59,805 nucleotides of DNA from an uncultured Prevotellaceae bacterium (lineage in GTDB: Bacteria; Bacteroidota; Bacteroidia; Bacteroidales; Bacteroidaceae), in the NCBI GenBank assembly GCA_900318815.1, contig ONMA01000016.1, positions 1-59,805 of the forward strand. Reading direction: 5' to 3'. Made by a program: the position numbers and the translations under genes. This document shows positions 8,166-16,178 of the stretch, one piece after another; position 1 is the first letter of the stretch, and each line of letters opens with the position of its first letter. The notes under the pieces are model-generated. The model saw only the letters and a list, made by a program, of their open reading frames with translations, was not told where the DNA came from and did not search any database.

Positions 8166-9113
8166 ATGACGAAAATAGCAAAAAAGCTGACGGAGCTCAT
8201 CGGCAATACCCCTCTTCTTGAGCTCAACAAGTATTCTGAGGCAAAGGGCTTGGAGACGCCCGTCATTGCTAAAGTAGAGTTTTTCAACCCCGGTGGCAGC
8301 GTGAAGGACCGCATTGCCTTGGCCATGATCGAGGATGCTGAAGAGCGTGGACTGTTGCAGCCCGGTGCCACCATCATCGAGCCTACCAGCGGCAATACGG
8401 GCGTGGGCTTGGCACTCGTCTCGGCGGTGAAGGGCTACAAGCTCATCCTCACCATGCCCGAGACCATGAGCGTGGAGCGTCGCAACCTGGTGAAGGCCTA
8501 CGGGGCCGAGGTGCGTCTGACGCCCGGCAAGGACGGAATGACGGGGGCCATCCGTGCCGCCGAGCAGCTGCGCGACCAGATTCCGGGCAGCATCATCCTC
8601 CAGCAGTTTGAGAACCCCGCCAACCCCACCCGCCACTATAACAGCACGGGTGTGGAGATCTGGGAACAGACCGACGGTCAGGTAGACATCTTCGTGGCCG
8701 GCGTGGGCACGGGCGGCACCATCTCGGGCGTGGGTCGCAGGCTGAAGGAGAAGAACCCCAACGTGAAGGTGATTGCCGTGGAGCCGAAGTCGTCGGCTGT
8801 GCTCAATGGCGGACAGAGCGGTCCGCACAAGATTCAGGGTATAGGAGCCGGCTTCGTGCCGAAGACCTACGATGCCAACGTCATTGACGAGGTGTTCGAC
8901 GTGGAGAACGACGATGCTATCCGCACGGGACGACAGCTGGCCCAGCAGGAAGGTTTGCTCGTGGGCATATCGGCCGGTGCTGCTGCCTTCGCCGCTGCCG
9001 AGGTGGCGAAGCGCCCGGAGAACAAGGGCAAGAAGATCGTGGTCCTGCTGCCCGACACCGGCGAGCGCTACCTCTCCACCGTACTCTACGCCTTCGACGA
9101 CTATCCCCTCTAA
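8166..9113 (+). CDS. cysK: Cysteine synthase A
   Basis: A 315-residue PLP enzyme making cysteine from O-acetylserine and sulfide. It begins [18 protein letters not shown]-like, with the PLP lysine in GGSVKDRIA (about residue 46), [14 protein letters not shown] (substrate loop), and the phosphate-binding [13 protein letters not shown]. The start at 8166 is chosen because upstream codons to 8109 cross the predicted -7 box and the family begins at this point. It follows metY in the same direction. Both support a sulfhydrylation route for sulfur amino acids. Confidence 0.95.
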   Translation: MTKIAKKLTELIGNTPLLELNKYSEAKGLETPVIAKVEFFNPGGSVKDRIALAMIEDAEERGLLQPGATIIEPTSGNTGVGLALVSAVKGYKLILTMPETMSVERRNLVKAYGAEVRLTPGKDGMTGAIRAAEQLRDQIPGSIILQQFENPANPTRHYNSTGVEIWEQTDGQVDIFVAGVGTGGTISGVGRRLKEKNPNVKVIAVEPKSSAVLNGGQSGPHKIQGIGAGFVPKTYDANVIDEVFDVENDDAIRTGRQLAQQEGLLVGISAGAAAFAAAEVAKRPENKGKKIVVLLPDTGERYLSTVLYAFDDYPL

Positions 9114-9125
9114 CCTCTGGTAGAT

Positions 9126-9282
9126 TCCGCTTCGCGGGCTGAAAAAAAACAAAATAAAACCGCTAAAAACAAGACAAAACCGACATCGTTTTGACTGATT
9201 ATCATTTAGTCAGATTCTCCGATATTGGTTTTATCTTGTTTTTAGCGGTTTTATTTTGTTTTTTTTCAGCCCGCGAAGCGGA
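9126..9282. repeat. Full CGCTTCGCG-family inverted repeat, copy 1 (58-bp arms)
   Basis: The arms 9126-9183 and 9225-9282 are nearly perfect reverse complements (one wobble change plus the last bases). Each outer end has the hairpin CCGCTTCGCGG, followed by a long A/C-rich tract (T/G-rich on the other arm). The 41-base centre holds a smaller GACTGA/TAGTC hairpin. It fills the space between cysK and the GH2 promoter. Confidence 0.9.
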
Positions 9283-9301
9283 TATTTCGGCTTTTTTTGT
9301 G

Positions 9302-9309
9302 TATTTTTG
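9302..9309 (+). promoter_or_regulatory. -7 box for the GH2 gene
   Basis: TATTTTTG, 25 bases before the ATG at 9335 and 20 bases after the end of the inverted repeat. No clear -33. Confidence 0.4.
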
Positions 9310-9334
9310 CACGCGAAAAAAGCACATTCATGGC

Positions 9335-12247
9335 ATGAAACGAACGACGATATTCTTTTTGCTGACGCTCCTCGGCTGCCTCGCCCCGCAGGCGCAGGAG
9401 GTGATTACGCTGGCCGGGGCCTGGGACTTCTGCACGGGCGACTCGGCCAAGTATGATGACTATGTGATGCTGCCCGGCTCGATGCTGACCAACGGCAAGG
9501 GCGAACCCGTGAGCGTGAGGACGCAATGGACTGGCTCGCTCTACGACTCGTCCTATTACTTCAACCCCTACATGGAGAAGTACCGGCAGGAGGGGCAGAT
9601 GAAGTTCCCCTTCTTCCTGACACCCGAACGCCACTATGTGGGCACGGCGTGGTATCATCGCACGGTCTATGTGCCCGACTCGTGGGACGACCGGCGCGTG
9701 ACGCTGTTCTTGGAGCGTCCACACATCGAGACCACCGTATATATTAATAATAAAGAAGCGGGCCACCAGACATCGCTCTCCACGCCCCATCGCTACGACG
9801 TGACGAAGTATATCAAGGCGGGACAGAAGAACGATATTGCCATCCGCGTGTACAACGGCATTGAGAACGTGTGCGTGGGGCAGGACTCCCACTCCGTGAC
9901 CGACCAGACGCAGGGTAACTGGAACGGCATCGTGGGGCGCATGGAGCTGCAGGCCCACTGGGACCGGGTGAACATTAAGCATGTGCGCATCGTTCCCGAT
10001 GCGGTGAGCAGGAAGGTGAAGGTCATCGTGGAGCTGGGCGACCATGTGGCTCCCGTGCGCGTAATGCCTATGTACGACTACTATGTCAACGTCTCCGTGC
10101 GTGCGCTCTCCGGCTCGCGCAACCGCTATTACTCGCAGAAGGGGGCTTACACCAAGACGAAGGAGTTTGAATTCGACTTGGGGCCGGAGGCTTTGATGTG
10201 GGACGAGTTCAACCCCAACCTGTATCTGGTGACCGTCGAGGCGGGCGATGATGTCTACGAGGCTCCCTTCGGACTGCGTCACATCGAGATACGCGGTCGG
10301 CAGTTCTATATCAACAATCGTCCGCTCTTCCTGCGCGGCACGGTGGAGAACTGCTGTTTCCCCGAGACGGGCTATCCGCCCATGACCGAGGACGAGTGGC
10401 TGCGCATCTTCCGCAAGTGCAAGGAGTACGGCCTGAACCACGTGCGCTTCCACAGCTACTGCCCGCCCGAGGCTGCCTTCAGGGCCGCTGACCAGGTAGG
10501 GGTCTACCTGCAGCCCGAAGGCCCGTCGTGGCCCAATCATGGCGTGCGCCTGCGCCGGGGCATGGCGATAGACCAGTACCTCTTGGAGGAGTCGAAGCGC
10601 ATCGTCGACGAGTACGGCCATCATCCGTCGTTCGTGATGATGGCGGCGGGCAATGAGCCTGCGGGCGACTGGGTGGCCTACTGCAACGACTGGGTGAAGG
10701 CGATGCACGACTACGACTCCACCCGCGTCTACTGCGGCGCGTCGGTAGGCGGCGGTTGGGCCTGGGACGATGGCTCGGAGTATCATGTGAAGGGGGGTGC
10801 CCGAGGGCTGGACGAGTGGAACCGTCGCGCTCCGTCGAGCGACGATGACTACTACAGCGGCATCGAGTTCCCGCGCAACTACAAGTCGTCATCGCCCAAC
10901 AACACGCCTATCATTGCCCATGAGCAGGGACAATGGTGTGCCTTCCCCGACTTCAATGAGATACCGCAGTACACGGGCGTGTATAAAGCCCGTAACTTCG
11001 AGGTGTTTCGCGACCTGCTGCGCGACAACGGCATGGCCTCGCAGGCCGGGAAATTCCTTTATGCCAGCGGTAAGTTGCAGACGCTCTGCTATAAATATGA
11101 GATTGAGCGCAACCTGCGCACCAAGGACTACACGGGCTTCCAGCTCCTCGGCCTGAACGACTATAGTGGACAGGGCACCGCGCTTACGGGCGTGCTCAAC
11201 GTGTTCTGGCGCGAGAAAGGCTACTGTACGGCCAGCGACTGGCGCCAGTTCTGCTGTCCGCTGGTGGCACTGGCTCGTTTTCCCAAGTTTGTCTATGCCT
11301 CCAACGACACGCTCCGTGTGCCCGTCGAGGTCTACAATGCCTACTATTCGAAGATTAGTGGTGTGAAGGCCGACTTCTACATCACCGACGATAGTGCCCA
11401 CGTCTATGCCGGGGGCCGCTTCAACTACGGCACGATGGACATGGGGAAGAACAAACCATTGGGCACCGTGATTGTTCCCCTCAACGTCGTTGATGCCCCT
11501 AAGAAGCTGACGCTCACCGTGCAGTTCACCTCCGAATTGAAGAACCAGTGGGACTTCTGGGTCTACCCGGATTCTTCACTCTTCACTCCAGATTCTTCAC
11601 TTTCCGCTCCTGATTCTTCACTCTTCACTCTTCACTCTTCACTCCACATTGCTGACACGCTTGATGAGCGTGTGCTGAAGGTGCTTGCCGAGGGTGGCAC
11701 GGTGTTGCTTACTGCTGCCGGGCGCGTGACGCTGGGTAGTGACGTGAAGCAAACCTACCTGCCCGTGTTCTGGAACACCTCATGGTTCAAGATGCGCCCG
11801 CCCCACACCACGGGTGCCTACATCGACAAGGATCACCCGCTCTTCAAGTACGGTTTCCCGACCGATGACTGGAGCAACCTGAACTGGTGGGAGCTGCTGA
11901 ACAAGGCACAGGTGATGAACCTGCGCGAGCTGCCCGCCGACTACCAGCCGCCCATCCAGCCCATCGACACCTGGCACGTATCGCGCAAGCTGGGCATGCT
12001 CATCGAGGCTCGCGTGCTGAAAGGCCGTCTGCTCATGACTACGATGGACATCACCACCGACCTGGCCCACCGCCTCGTGGCCCGTCAGATGCGCCATGCC
12101 ATCCTGCGCTACATGCAGAGTGCCGACTTCCAGCCCGCCATCACCCTGACACCCGACATCATCCGCGACTTCTTCACCAAGCAAGCCCCGCCCGTGGACA
12201 TGTTCACCAAGGACTCGCCCGACGAGCTGAAGCCGAAACTACAATAG
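9335..12247 (+). CDS. Secreted glycoside hydrolase family 2 protein
   Basis: A 970-residue protein with signal peptide (MKRTTIFFLLTLLGCLAPQAQ). The order is GH2 sugar-binding jelly roll (WYHRTVYVPDSWDDRRVTLFLE), Ig-like domain, then TIM barrel (FINNRPLFLRG-like to HVRFHSYCPPEAAFRAADQVG). The likely acid/base Glu is in MAAGNEPAGDW (about 440) and the nucleophile Glu in IIAHEQGQW (about 529). Substrate (galactoside, glucuronide, other) is not resolved. Residues about 746-772 carry repeated PDSSLFT units encoded by a TTCACTC simple repeat, apparently an in-frame insertion. The start at 9335 is chosen because the upstream extension overlaps the inverted repeat and the -7 box. The stop codon abuts another inverted repeat. 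Confidence 0.88.
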   Translation: MKRTTIFFLLTLLGCLAPQAQEVITLAGAWDFCTGDSAKYDDYVMLPGSMLTNGKGEPVSVRTQWTGSLYDSSYYFNPYMEKYRQEGQMKFPFFLTPERHYVGTAWYHRTVYVPDSWDDRRVTLFLERPHIETTVYINNKEAGHQTSLSTPHRYDVTKYIKAGQKNDIAIRVYNGIENVCVGQDSHSVTDQTQGNWNGIVGRMELQAHWDRVNIKHVRIVPDAVSRKVKVIVELGDHVAPVRVMPMYDYYVNVSVRALSGSRNRYYSQKGAYTKTKEFEFDLGPEALMWDEFNPNLYLVTVEAGDDVYEAPFGLRHIEIRGRQFYINNRPLFLRGTVENCCFPETGYPPMTEDEWLRIFRKCKEYGLNHVRFHSYCPPEAAFRAADQVGVYLQPEGPSWPNHGVRLRRGMAIDQYLLEESKRIVDEYGHHPSFVMMAAGNEPAGDWVAYCNDWVKAMHDYDSTRVYCGASVGGGWAWDDGSEYHVKGGARGLDEWNRRAPSSDDDYYSGIEFPRNYKSSSPNNTPIIAHEQGQWCAFPDFNEIPQYTGVYKARNFEVFRDLLRDNGMASQAGKFLYASGKLQTLCYKYEIERNLRTKDYTGFQLLGLNDYSGQGTALTGVLNVFWREKGYCTASDWRQFCCPLVALARFPKFVYASNDTLRVPVEVYNAYYSKISGVKADFYITDDSAHVYAGGRFNYGTMDMGKNKPLGTVIVPLNVVDAPKKLTLTVQFTSELKNQWDFWVYPDSSLFTPDSSLSAPDSSLFTLHSSLHIADTLDERVLKVLAEGGTVLLTAAGRVTLGSDVKQTYLPVFWNTSWFKMRPPHTTGAYIDKDHPLFKYGFPTDDWSNLNWWELLNKAQVMNLRELPADYQPPIQPIDTWHVSRKLGMLIEARVLKGRLLMTTMDITTDLAHRLVARQMRHAILRYMQSADFQPAITLTPDIIRDFFTKQAPPVDMFTKDSPDELKPKLQ
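11573..11645 (+). repeat. In-frame TTCACTC simple repeat inside the GH2 gene
   Basis: GATTCTTCACTC-type units recur about seven times and encode PDSSLFT / LHSSL. The tract lies between two normal GH2 regions and keeps the frame. The peptide resembles the SSLHSPL insertions of the M3 peptidase gene in this window. Confidence 0.8.
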
Positions 12248-12386
12248 TACGCTTCGCGTCTGGGGAAAAACCAAACAAAACAAAGAAAACCCCAAAAAAA
12301 CAAAACCATCTCAACCTGGACAGTTGGAATGGTTTTGTTTTGTTTTTCCTTGTTTTGTTTGGTTTTTCCCCAGACGCGAAGCGTAC
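12247..12386. repeat. Full CGCTTCGCG-family inverted repeat, copy 2
   Basis: The arms start GTACGCTTCGCGTCTGGGG and end with its exact complement. About 37 bases pair perfectly, then an A/C-rich tract pairs with small indels. The outer hairpin is ACGCTTCGCGT, a compensatory variant of copy 1. It occupies the entire gap between the convergent GH2 and S41 protease genes, overlapping the GH2 stop codon by a base. Confidence 0.9.
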
Positions 12387-12387
12387 C

Positions 12388-14034
12388 CTATATTTCCTCT
12401 TGGTTCTTTTTCTCCTCTGGAGCCTTCGGGAACGCCTCGCCGTCGCGGAACACGCGGAGGGCCTCGCGCACGGTGGGGTCTTCCTGGTTAGTGAACTCAA
12501 TCCACGCCCGCTCGTTGAGCATGCCGTAGACGATGCGTCCCAGCAGATACGACTCTAACAGGTGGTGCGACCGCTGTATCAGCAGGTTGCGGCGCTTCAG
12601 TCCGCGACTCTCGGCCCAAGGCACAAACTGCTCCACTATCCGCTGCTTCTTCAGGTACTTCACCAGGTCGGGTATCTCGTCATACTCTGCGAGCTGCTTG
12701 CGGTGGTGGTCGGTGTACTCATAGCCGAACTGTACTAATAGTCCCGTCATGGCTGCCTCTTTATAATAAGAGGTGTAGTCGGTGGTGTCCTCGGCTACGA
12801 AGATGTCGGGCGTGATGCCGCCACCGCCGTAGACCTCGCGGCCAATGCGCGTCTTATAGGCCGGCCCCGTGTGGTGGATGCTGTCCTGCGAGAAGAACTC
12901 ACCGTTCTGGTAGCGTATCAAGAGGTCTTCCTCGTAGTCCTTGTCCTGTCCGCTGGTGTAGGGCTTCTGTATGCAGCGGCCCGAGGGGGAGTAGTAGCGG
13001 GCGATGGTCAGCCGCATCAGCGAGCCGTCGTTAAACTCGATGGGCTTCTGCACCAGGCCCTTGCCGAACGAGCGGCGCCCGATGATGGTGCCGCGGTCGT
13101 TGTCCTGGATGGCACCGGAGAGAATCTCTGAGGCCGAGGCCGACCCCTCGTCGATGAGCACCACGAGCGGCATCTGCTGATAGCTGCCCCGGCCGTCGCT
13201 GAGGAAGTCCTCGCGGGGCGAGTGTCGTCCCTCGGTGTAGACGATGAGCCTCCCCTTGGGCAGGAACTCATTGGCTATCTGCACGGCTGTGCCTAAGTAG
13301 CCGCCGGTGTTGCCGCGCAGGTCGATGACCAGTTGCTGGAAACCGTCCATAGCCAGCTGGGCCAGGGCTACGAGCAGTTCGCGGTAGGTGTTCTCGCCGA
13401 AGTTCTTGATGCGCACATAGCCCGTCTTTTCGTCAATCATATAGACGGCGTTGACGCTGTGCATGGGTATCTCGCCGCGCGTGATGGTGAACTGCCGCAC
13501 GTCCTTCTCGCCGTAGCGTATCACGCCCACCTTCACTTTCGTGTCCTTCGGTCCTTTCAGGCGGTGCATAGCCTCCTCGTTGGTCACCTTCTTGCCCACG
13601 AAGAGCGAGTCGTCGATGGTCACTATCTTGTCGCCGGCTATCAGTCCTGCCCGTTCGGCGGGGCCGTTGCCGATGACGTTTTGCACGCGCACCGTGTCCT
13701 GGCGGATGGTGAACTCGATGCCCACGCCTGAGAACGAGCCGCGCAGGTCGTCCTCGGCGGTCTGCTTGTCCTTAGCCGAGATATAGACCGAGTGCGGGTC
13801 CAGCTCGGAGAGCAGCTGGGGCATGGCCTTCTCCACGAGGTCGGCCACGTCCACCGTGTCCACATACTGGTCGTCGATGATGTGGAGCAGGTTCTGCAGT
13901 TTGTTGGTGCCCGAGTTGATGATGCTCAGTCGGGTGCCGCCACCGAAGTGGTTGGCGTAGAAGGTGCCGATGAATATGCCCACCACCGCACTGAGTGCAA
14001 GCCATAGGGGCGAGAAACGGTTCTTGTTTGTCAT
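12388..14034 (-). CDS. S41-family C-terminal processing peptidase
   Basis: A 548-residue periplasmic protease of the CtpA/tail-specific type. The order is an N-terminal membrane anchor or signal (LWLALSAVVGIFIGTFYA), a PDZ domain (GVGIEFTIRQDTVRVQNVIGNGPAERAGLIAGDKIVTID) and a catalytic core with GSASASEILSGAIQDN (Ser, about residue 297) and SFGKGLVQ (Lys, about 323) forming the Ser-Lys dyad. The C-terminal region resembles the helical extension of Bacteroidetes homologues. It overlaps the dCMP deaminase gene by 4 bases and so is translationally coupled. The last 20 bases abut a long inverted repeat that may act as a two-way terminator. Confidence 0.93.
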   Translation of the reverse strand: MTNKNRFSPLWLALSAVVGIFIGTFYANHFGGGTRLSIINSGTNKLQNLLHIIDDQYVDTVDVADLVEKAMPQLLSELDPHSVYISAKDKQTAEDDLRGSFSGVGIEFTIRQDTVRVQNVIGNGPAERAGLIAGDKIVTIDDSLFVGKKVTNEEAMHRLKGPKDTKVKVGVIRYGEKDVRQFTITRGEIPMHSVNAVYMIDEKTGYVRIKNFGENTYRELLVALAQLAMDGFQQLVIDLRGNTGGYLGTAVQIANEFLPKGRLIVYTEGRHSPREDFLSDGRGSYQQMPLVVLIDEGSASASEILSGAIQDNDRGTIIGRRSFGKGLVQKPIEFNDGSLMRLTIARYYSPSGRCIQKPYTSGQDKDYEEDLLIRYQNGEFFSQDSIHHTGPAYKTRIGREVYGGGGITPDIFVAEDTTDYTSYYKEAAMTGLLVQFGYEYTDHHRKQLAEYDEIPDLVKYLKKQRIVEQFVPWAESRGLKRRNLLIQRSHHLLESYLLGRIVYGMLNERAWIEFTNQEDPTVREALRVFRDGEAFPKAPEEKKNQEEI

Positions 14035-14597
14035 CTGGTTTCCCTTTTTTCGTTTACAAAGCGTCCCGTTGAGTCGGGTGCTGCCCCCGAAGGGGCTATA
14101 TTACTTTCGTTTTCCATTTTGCTTTCCGTAGAAGCCCCCATAGGGGCCGTAGTTGGGGCTTGGGCCTGGCTTAGTTCCAGGTACACCACCTCAATCCCCG
14201 CTCTCTCCAACAGCTTGATGCCGTCGTCGAGCCGGTATTTCTCGCCGTACACCACGCGCTTGATGCCTGCCTGGATGATGAGCTTGGCACACTCGATGCA
14301 GGGCGAGGCCGTGATGTAGATGGTAGAGCCGTCGCTGTTGTTGTTTGAGCGGGCCAGCTTCGTGATGGCGTTGGCCTCGGCGTGCAGCACGTAGGGTTTC
14401 GACACGTTGTTCTCGTCCTCGCACACGTTCTCGAAGCCCGTCGGCGTGCCGTTGTAGCCGTCGCTGATGATCATCTTGTCCTTCACCACCAAAGCCCCCA
14501 CCTGCCTGCGGATGCAGTAGGAGTTCTCGGCCCATATACGGGCCATGCGCAGATAGCGCTCGTCCAGCTTCTGTAGCTTTTCTTCTTTCGGTGTCAT
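14031..14597 (-). CDS. dCMP deaminase-type zinc enzyme with repeat-derived tail
   Basis: A 188-residue cytidine/deoxycytidylate deaminase-fold protein, which deaminates dCMP to dUMP for thymidylate synthesis. Zinc and catalytic motifs are HAEANAI and SPCIECAKLI. The body (residues 1-145) has the usual dCMP deaminase size. The last 40 residues (APTTAPMGAS ... APSGAAPDS) are low-complexity and encoded by two small hairpins of the GCCCC-N4-GGGGC type (14083-14096, 14134-14147). The tail looks like a later extension. The gene is upstream of and overlaps the S41 protease gene. Confidence 0.88.
   Translation of the reverse strand: MTPKEEKLQKLDERYLRMARIWAENSYCIRRQVGALVVKDKMIISDGYNGTPTGFENVCEDENNVSKPYVLHAEANAITKLARSNNNSDGSTIYITASPCIECAKLIIQAGIKRVVYGEKYRLDDGIKLLERAGIEVVYLELSQAQAPTTAPMGASTESKMENESNIAPSGAAPDSTGRFVNEKRETR
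14083..14147. repeat. Two GCCCC/GGGGC hairpins in a coding tail
   Basis: GCCCCCGAAGGGGC (14083-14096) and GCCCCCATAGGGGC (14134-14147) lie in the reading frame of the deaminase C-terminus, 37 bases apart. They encode Pro/Ala/Gly-rich peptide beyond the conserved domain. Confidence 0.7.
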
Positions 14598-14664
14598 ATA
14601 GTAAGTATGGTTCCAATGTGCAAGGTTCGCAGGACCTTGCTTCCATGTCGTTGCTTTATTAGTG

Positions 14665-15009
14665 TCAGAAAGCGGCAGCTATCCTTGGAATTTTTTTCAG
14701 GTGTTCAAAGAATGACTTGTTGCGCTTCGCTGAGAGCAGGTTGTATTTCATCTGGAGAGAGAGCAGGGGTTCAGCATCAAGGTCGAGGGCCTGTCCGATG
14801 AGCAAAGCCATTTCGGCACTTAGCGGGCGCTTGGCGTTCAGCACCTCGTTCAGCTGACTGGCTGGCACTCCGATTTCCGCAGCCAGACGACGCTGGCTGA
14901 TGCCTCGATACTCCAGTTCGTCTTTTATCACCTCACCGGGATGGGTCAGGTAGTGTGGCTCCAAATTGTTCGCCACCATGCAGTCGCCTTTTCCCTCTAC
15001 GTGTACCAT
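14665..15009 (-). CDS. HigA-type XRE antitoxin-like regulator, no toxin partner seen
   Basis: A 114-residue helix-turn-helix protein of the HigA/VapI antidote type: HPGEVIKDELEYRGISQRRLAAEIGVPASQLNEVLNAKRPLSAEMALLIGQAL contains the DNA-binding helices (about residues 23-75). HigA normally partners HigB toxin encoded next to it; neither flank has a HigB-like gene, so this looks like an orphan. The ATG at 15009 lies only about 10 bases after the predicted transcription start, so the second ATG at 14979, preceded by GAGGGAAAAG, may be the true start (104 residues). Longer upstream frame runs through repeats and is rejected. Confidence 0.85.
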   Translation of the reverse strand: MVHVEGKGDCMVANNLEPHYLTHPGEVIKDELEYRGISQRRLAAEIGVPASQLNEVLNAKRPLSAEMALLIGQALDLDAEPLLSLQMKYNLLSAKRNKSFFEHLKKIPRIAAAF

Positions 15010-15025
15010 GTTCCTTTTTTTGGGG

Positions 15026-15056
15026 CAAAGATACGAATAGTTTCCGATATTCACAA
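15026..15056 (-). promoter_or_regulatory. Promoter of the HigA-like gene
   Basis: Reverse complement TTG (15054-15056), 20 bases, TATCTTTG (15026-15033). Predicted start near 15019. Confidence 0.7.
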
Positions 15057-15112
15057 ATTTGAGAACATCTTTTTGTGTTATTTTCGCTGAAACTGCTATA
15101 TCAATAAGAAAA

Positions 15113-15180
15113 TCCGCTTCGCGGGCTGGGTAAAAACAAAAGAAAACAAGAGAAAATAGAACAAAACCAGGATTTCTTTT
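15113..15180. repeat. Half copy of the CGCTTCGCG family (copy 3)
   Basis: CCGCTTCGCGG hairpin plus an A/C-rich tract, without the complementary arm. It is nearly identical over about 65 bases to the half copy at 29309, upstream of the RAYT-like gene. It runs directly into a second, unrelated inverted repeat (15192-15325). Confidence 0.85.
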
Positions 15181-15191
15181 CCCCCTTGTCT

Positions 15192-15325
15192 TTTCTCGCG
15201 CAGAGACGCAGAGGCGCAGAGTTTGCGCAGAGAGGAAAGTATTTCTACAGGAAACGGCATGGAGCAAACAGAAAAAGAAAAAGCCTCTGCGCAAACTCTG
15301 CGCCTCTGCGTCTCTGCGCGAGAAA
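15192..15325. repeat. 41-bp perfect inverted repeat of GCAGAG units
   Basis: Arms 15192-15232 and 15285-15325 are exact reverse complements, built of CGCAGAGACGCAGAGGCGCAGAG-type units, around a 52-base centre. No gene is visible in 15010-15348; this repeat, the half copy before it and the HigA-like promoter account for most of it. Confidence 0.9.
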
Positions 15326-15348
15326 GTGCAGTTAGAAAGTGCAGCTGT

Positions 15349-15996
15349 TCAGGTGCCTTTCTTGCGGTAGATGTAGGAGGGGCCGTGCTTCTCGCGGTAG
15401 AACTTGGGGGCGGGGGCACATACCAGTTCGTCGAGGAGCTGCTGGGCACGGTAGCGCGTCACGCCAAAGAGATACTGCACGTCCTTGCGCGTAAAACTGC
15501 CATGCTCGCGGCAGTAGAGGTCCAGGATGGTGAGCAGCTGAGCTTGCGACACGTCCTGTTCGTTGTTTCTCTTTACGCGGTGGAAGGAGATGTTGCGGCT
15601 GTGCAGGCGGTCGAGCATGTCCCTGTCGGGCACAAAGGTGATGCCCTCGATGGTCAGGTCGTGGCCTGTCAGCTCGTCGGGACTCTGGAAAGTCTTCCTC
15701 ACCAGCTTGCCCTCTTCGTTGGGAACCTTCTTCACGCCCAGCTGTAGTGCGAAGCGGCCTATGCCGTCGAGGTGTACGTCGTGGCCGCTAAGCAGCAGGT
15801 CGGCCAGTTCCTTCTTTAATTGTTCCATCACCATGAGGAACACGCCCTTGCTGATGAGGCCGTGCTGGGCGAGGTAGTCGGCCAGTTCGTCGGTTCGCAT
15901 GGTGTTCTTTAGACTCTGCCTTACGTGGTAGGTCTGCACGCTGTCCCCTGGTTTCATGGGTGTGGGATGCACCTCAAAGTTAATAGTCCTATCCAT
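15349..15996 (-). CDS. HU-like (HU-HIG type) DNA-binding protein
   Basis: A 215-residue DNA-binding protein. Residues about 1-130 match the Bacteroidetes HU-HIG histone-like domain (YHVRQSLKNTMRTDELADYLAQHGLISKGVFLMVMEQLKKELADLLLSGHDVHLDGIGRF). Residues about 145-210 form a second, winged-helix-like segment (LLTILDLYCREHGSFTRKDVQYLFGVTRYRAQQLLDELV). This two-part form is larger than E. coli HU (about 90 residues). A promoter with correct spacing lies at 16028-16058, and a three-hairpin repeat follows upstream. The role in nucleoid structure is inferred from the family. Confidence 0.88.
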   Translation of the reverse strand: MDRTINFEVHPTPMKPGDSVQTYHVRQSLKNTMRTDELADYLAQHGLISKGVFLMVMEQLKKELADLLLSGHDVHLDGIGRFALQLGVKKVPNEEGKLVRKTFQSPDELTGHDLTIEGITFVPDRDMLDRLHSRNISFHRVKRNNEQDVSQAQLLTILDLYCREHGSFTRKDVQYLFGVTRYRAQQLLDELVCAPAPKFYREKHGPSYIYRKKGT

Positions 15997-16027
15997 TGCG
16001 ATTTGATTGATTGTTTTATTCAGTGGC

Positions 16028-16058
16028 CAAAGATAATGCTTTTTCCTGGAATACGCAA
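16028..16058 (-). promoter_or_regulatory. Promoter of the HU-like gene
   Basis: Reverse complement TTG (16056-16058), 20 bases, TATCTTTG (16028-16035). Confidence 0.7.
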
Positions 16059-16084
16059 TAGATGGTGGCTTAAAAGAACTTAAA

Positions 16085-16160
16085 TTCGCTTTACCGACGT
16101 TGGTCAGCAAATCAGCCGACCAGCGTCGGTAATTCTGCTGACGTTGGTCGGTAAAGCGAA
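16085..16160. repeat. Triple-hairpin palindrome of GAC/GTC units
   Basis: The outer ends TTCGCTTTACCGAC and GTCGGTAAAGCGAA are inverted. Inside are three short hairpins, GAC-GTTG-GTC, CCGAC-CAGC-GTCGG and GAC-GTTG-GTC. It lies between the M3 peptidase stop and the HU-like promoter. It may bind a protein or act as an unusual terminator; unknown. Confidence 0.75.
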
Positions 16161-16178
16161 AGTGACGTTGATTCGAGT

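Noticed and set aside
6606-9152. An 848-codon minus-strand open frame opposite metY and cysK
   Set aside because: It is the antisense of two clear enzyme genes, is His/Val/Gly-rich without a known fold and arises from the GC-rich codon pattern.
9191-9334. An N-terminal extension of the GH2 protein from 9191
   Set aside because: It would be translated through the inverted repeat and -7 box and precedes a complete signal peptide.
15010-15294. A 5' extension of the HigA-like gene to 15294
   Set aside because: The extra codons run through repeats and the promoter at 15026-15056.
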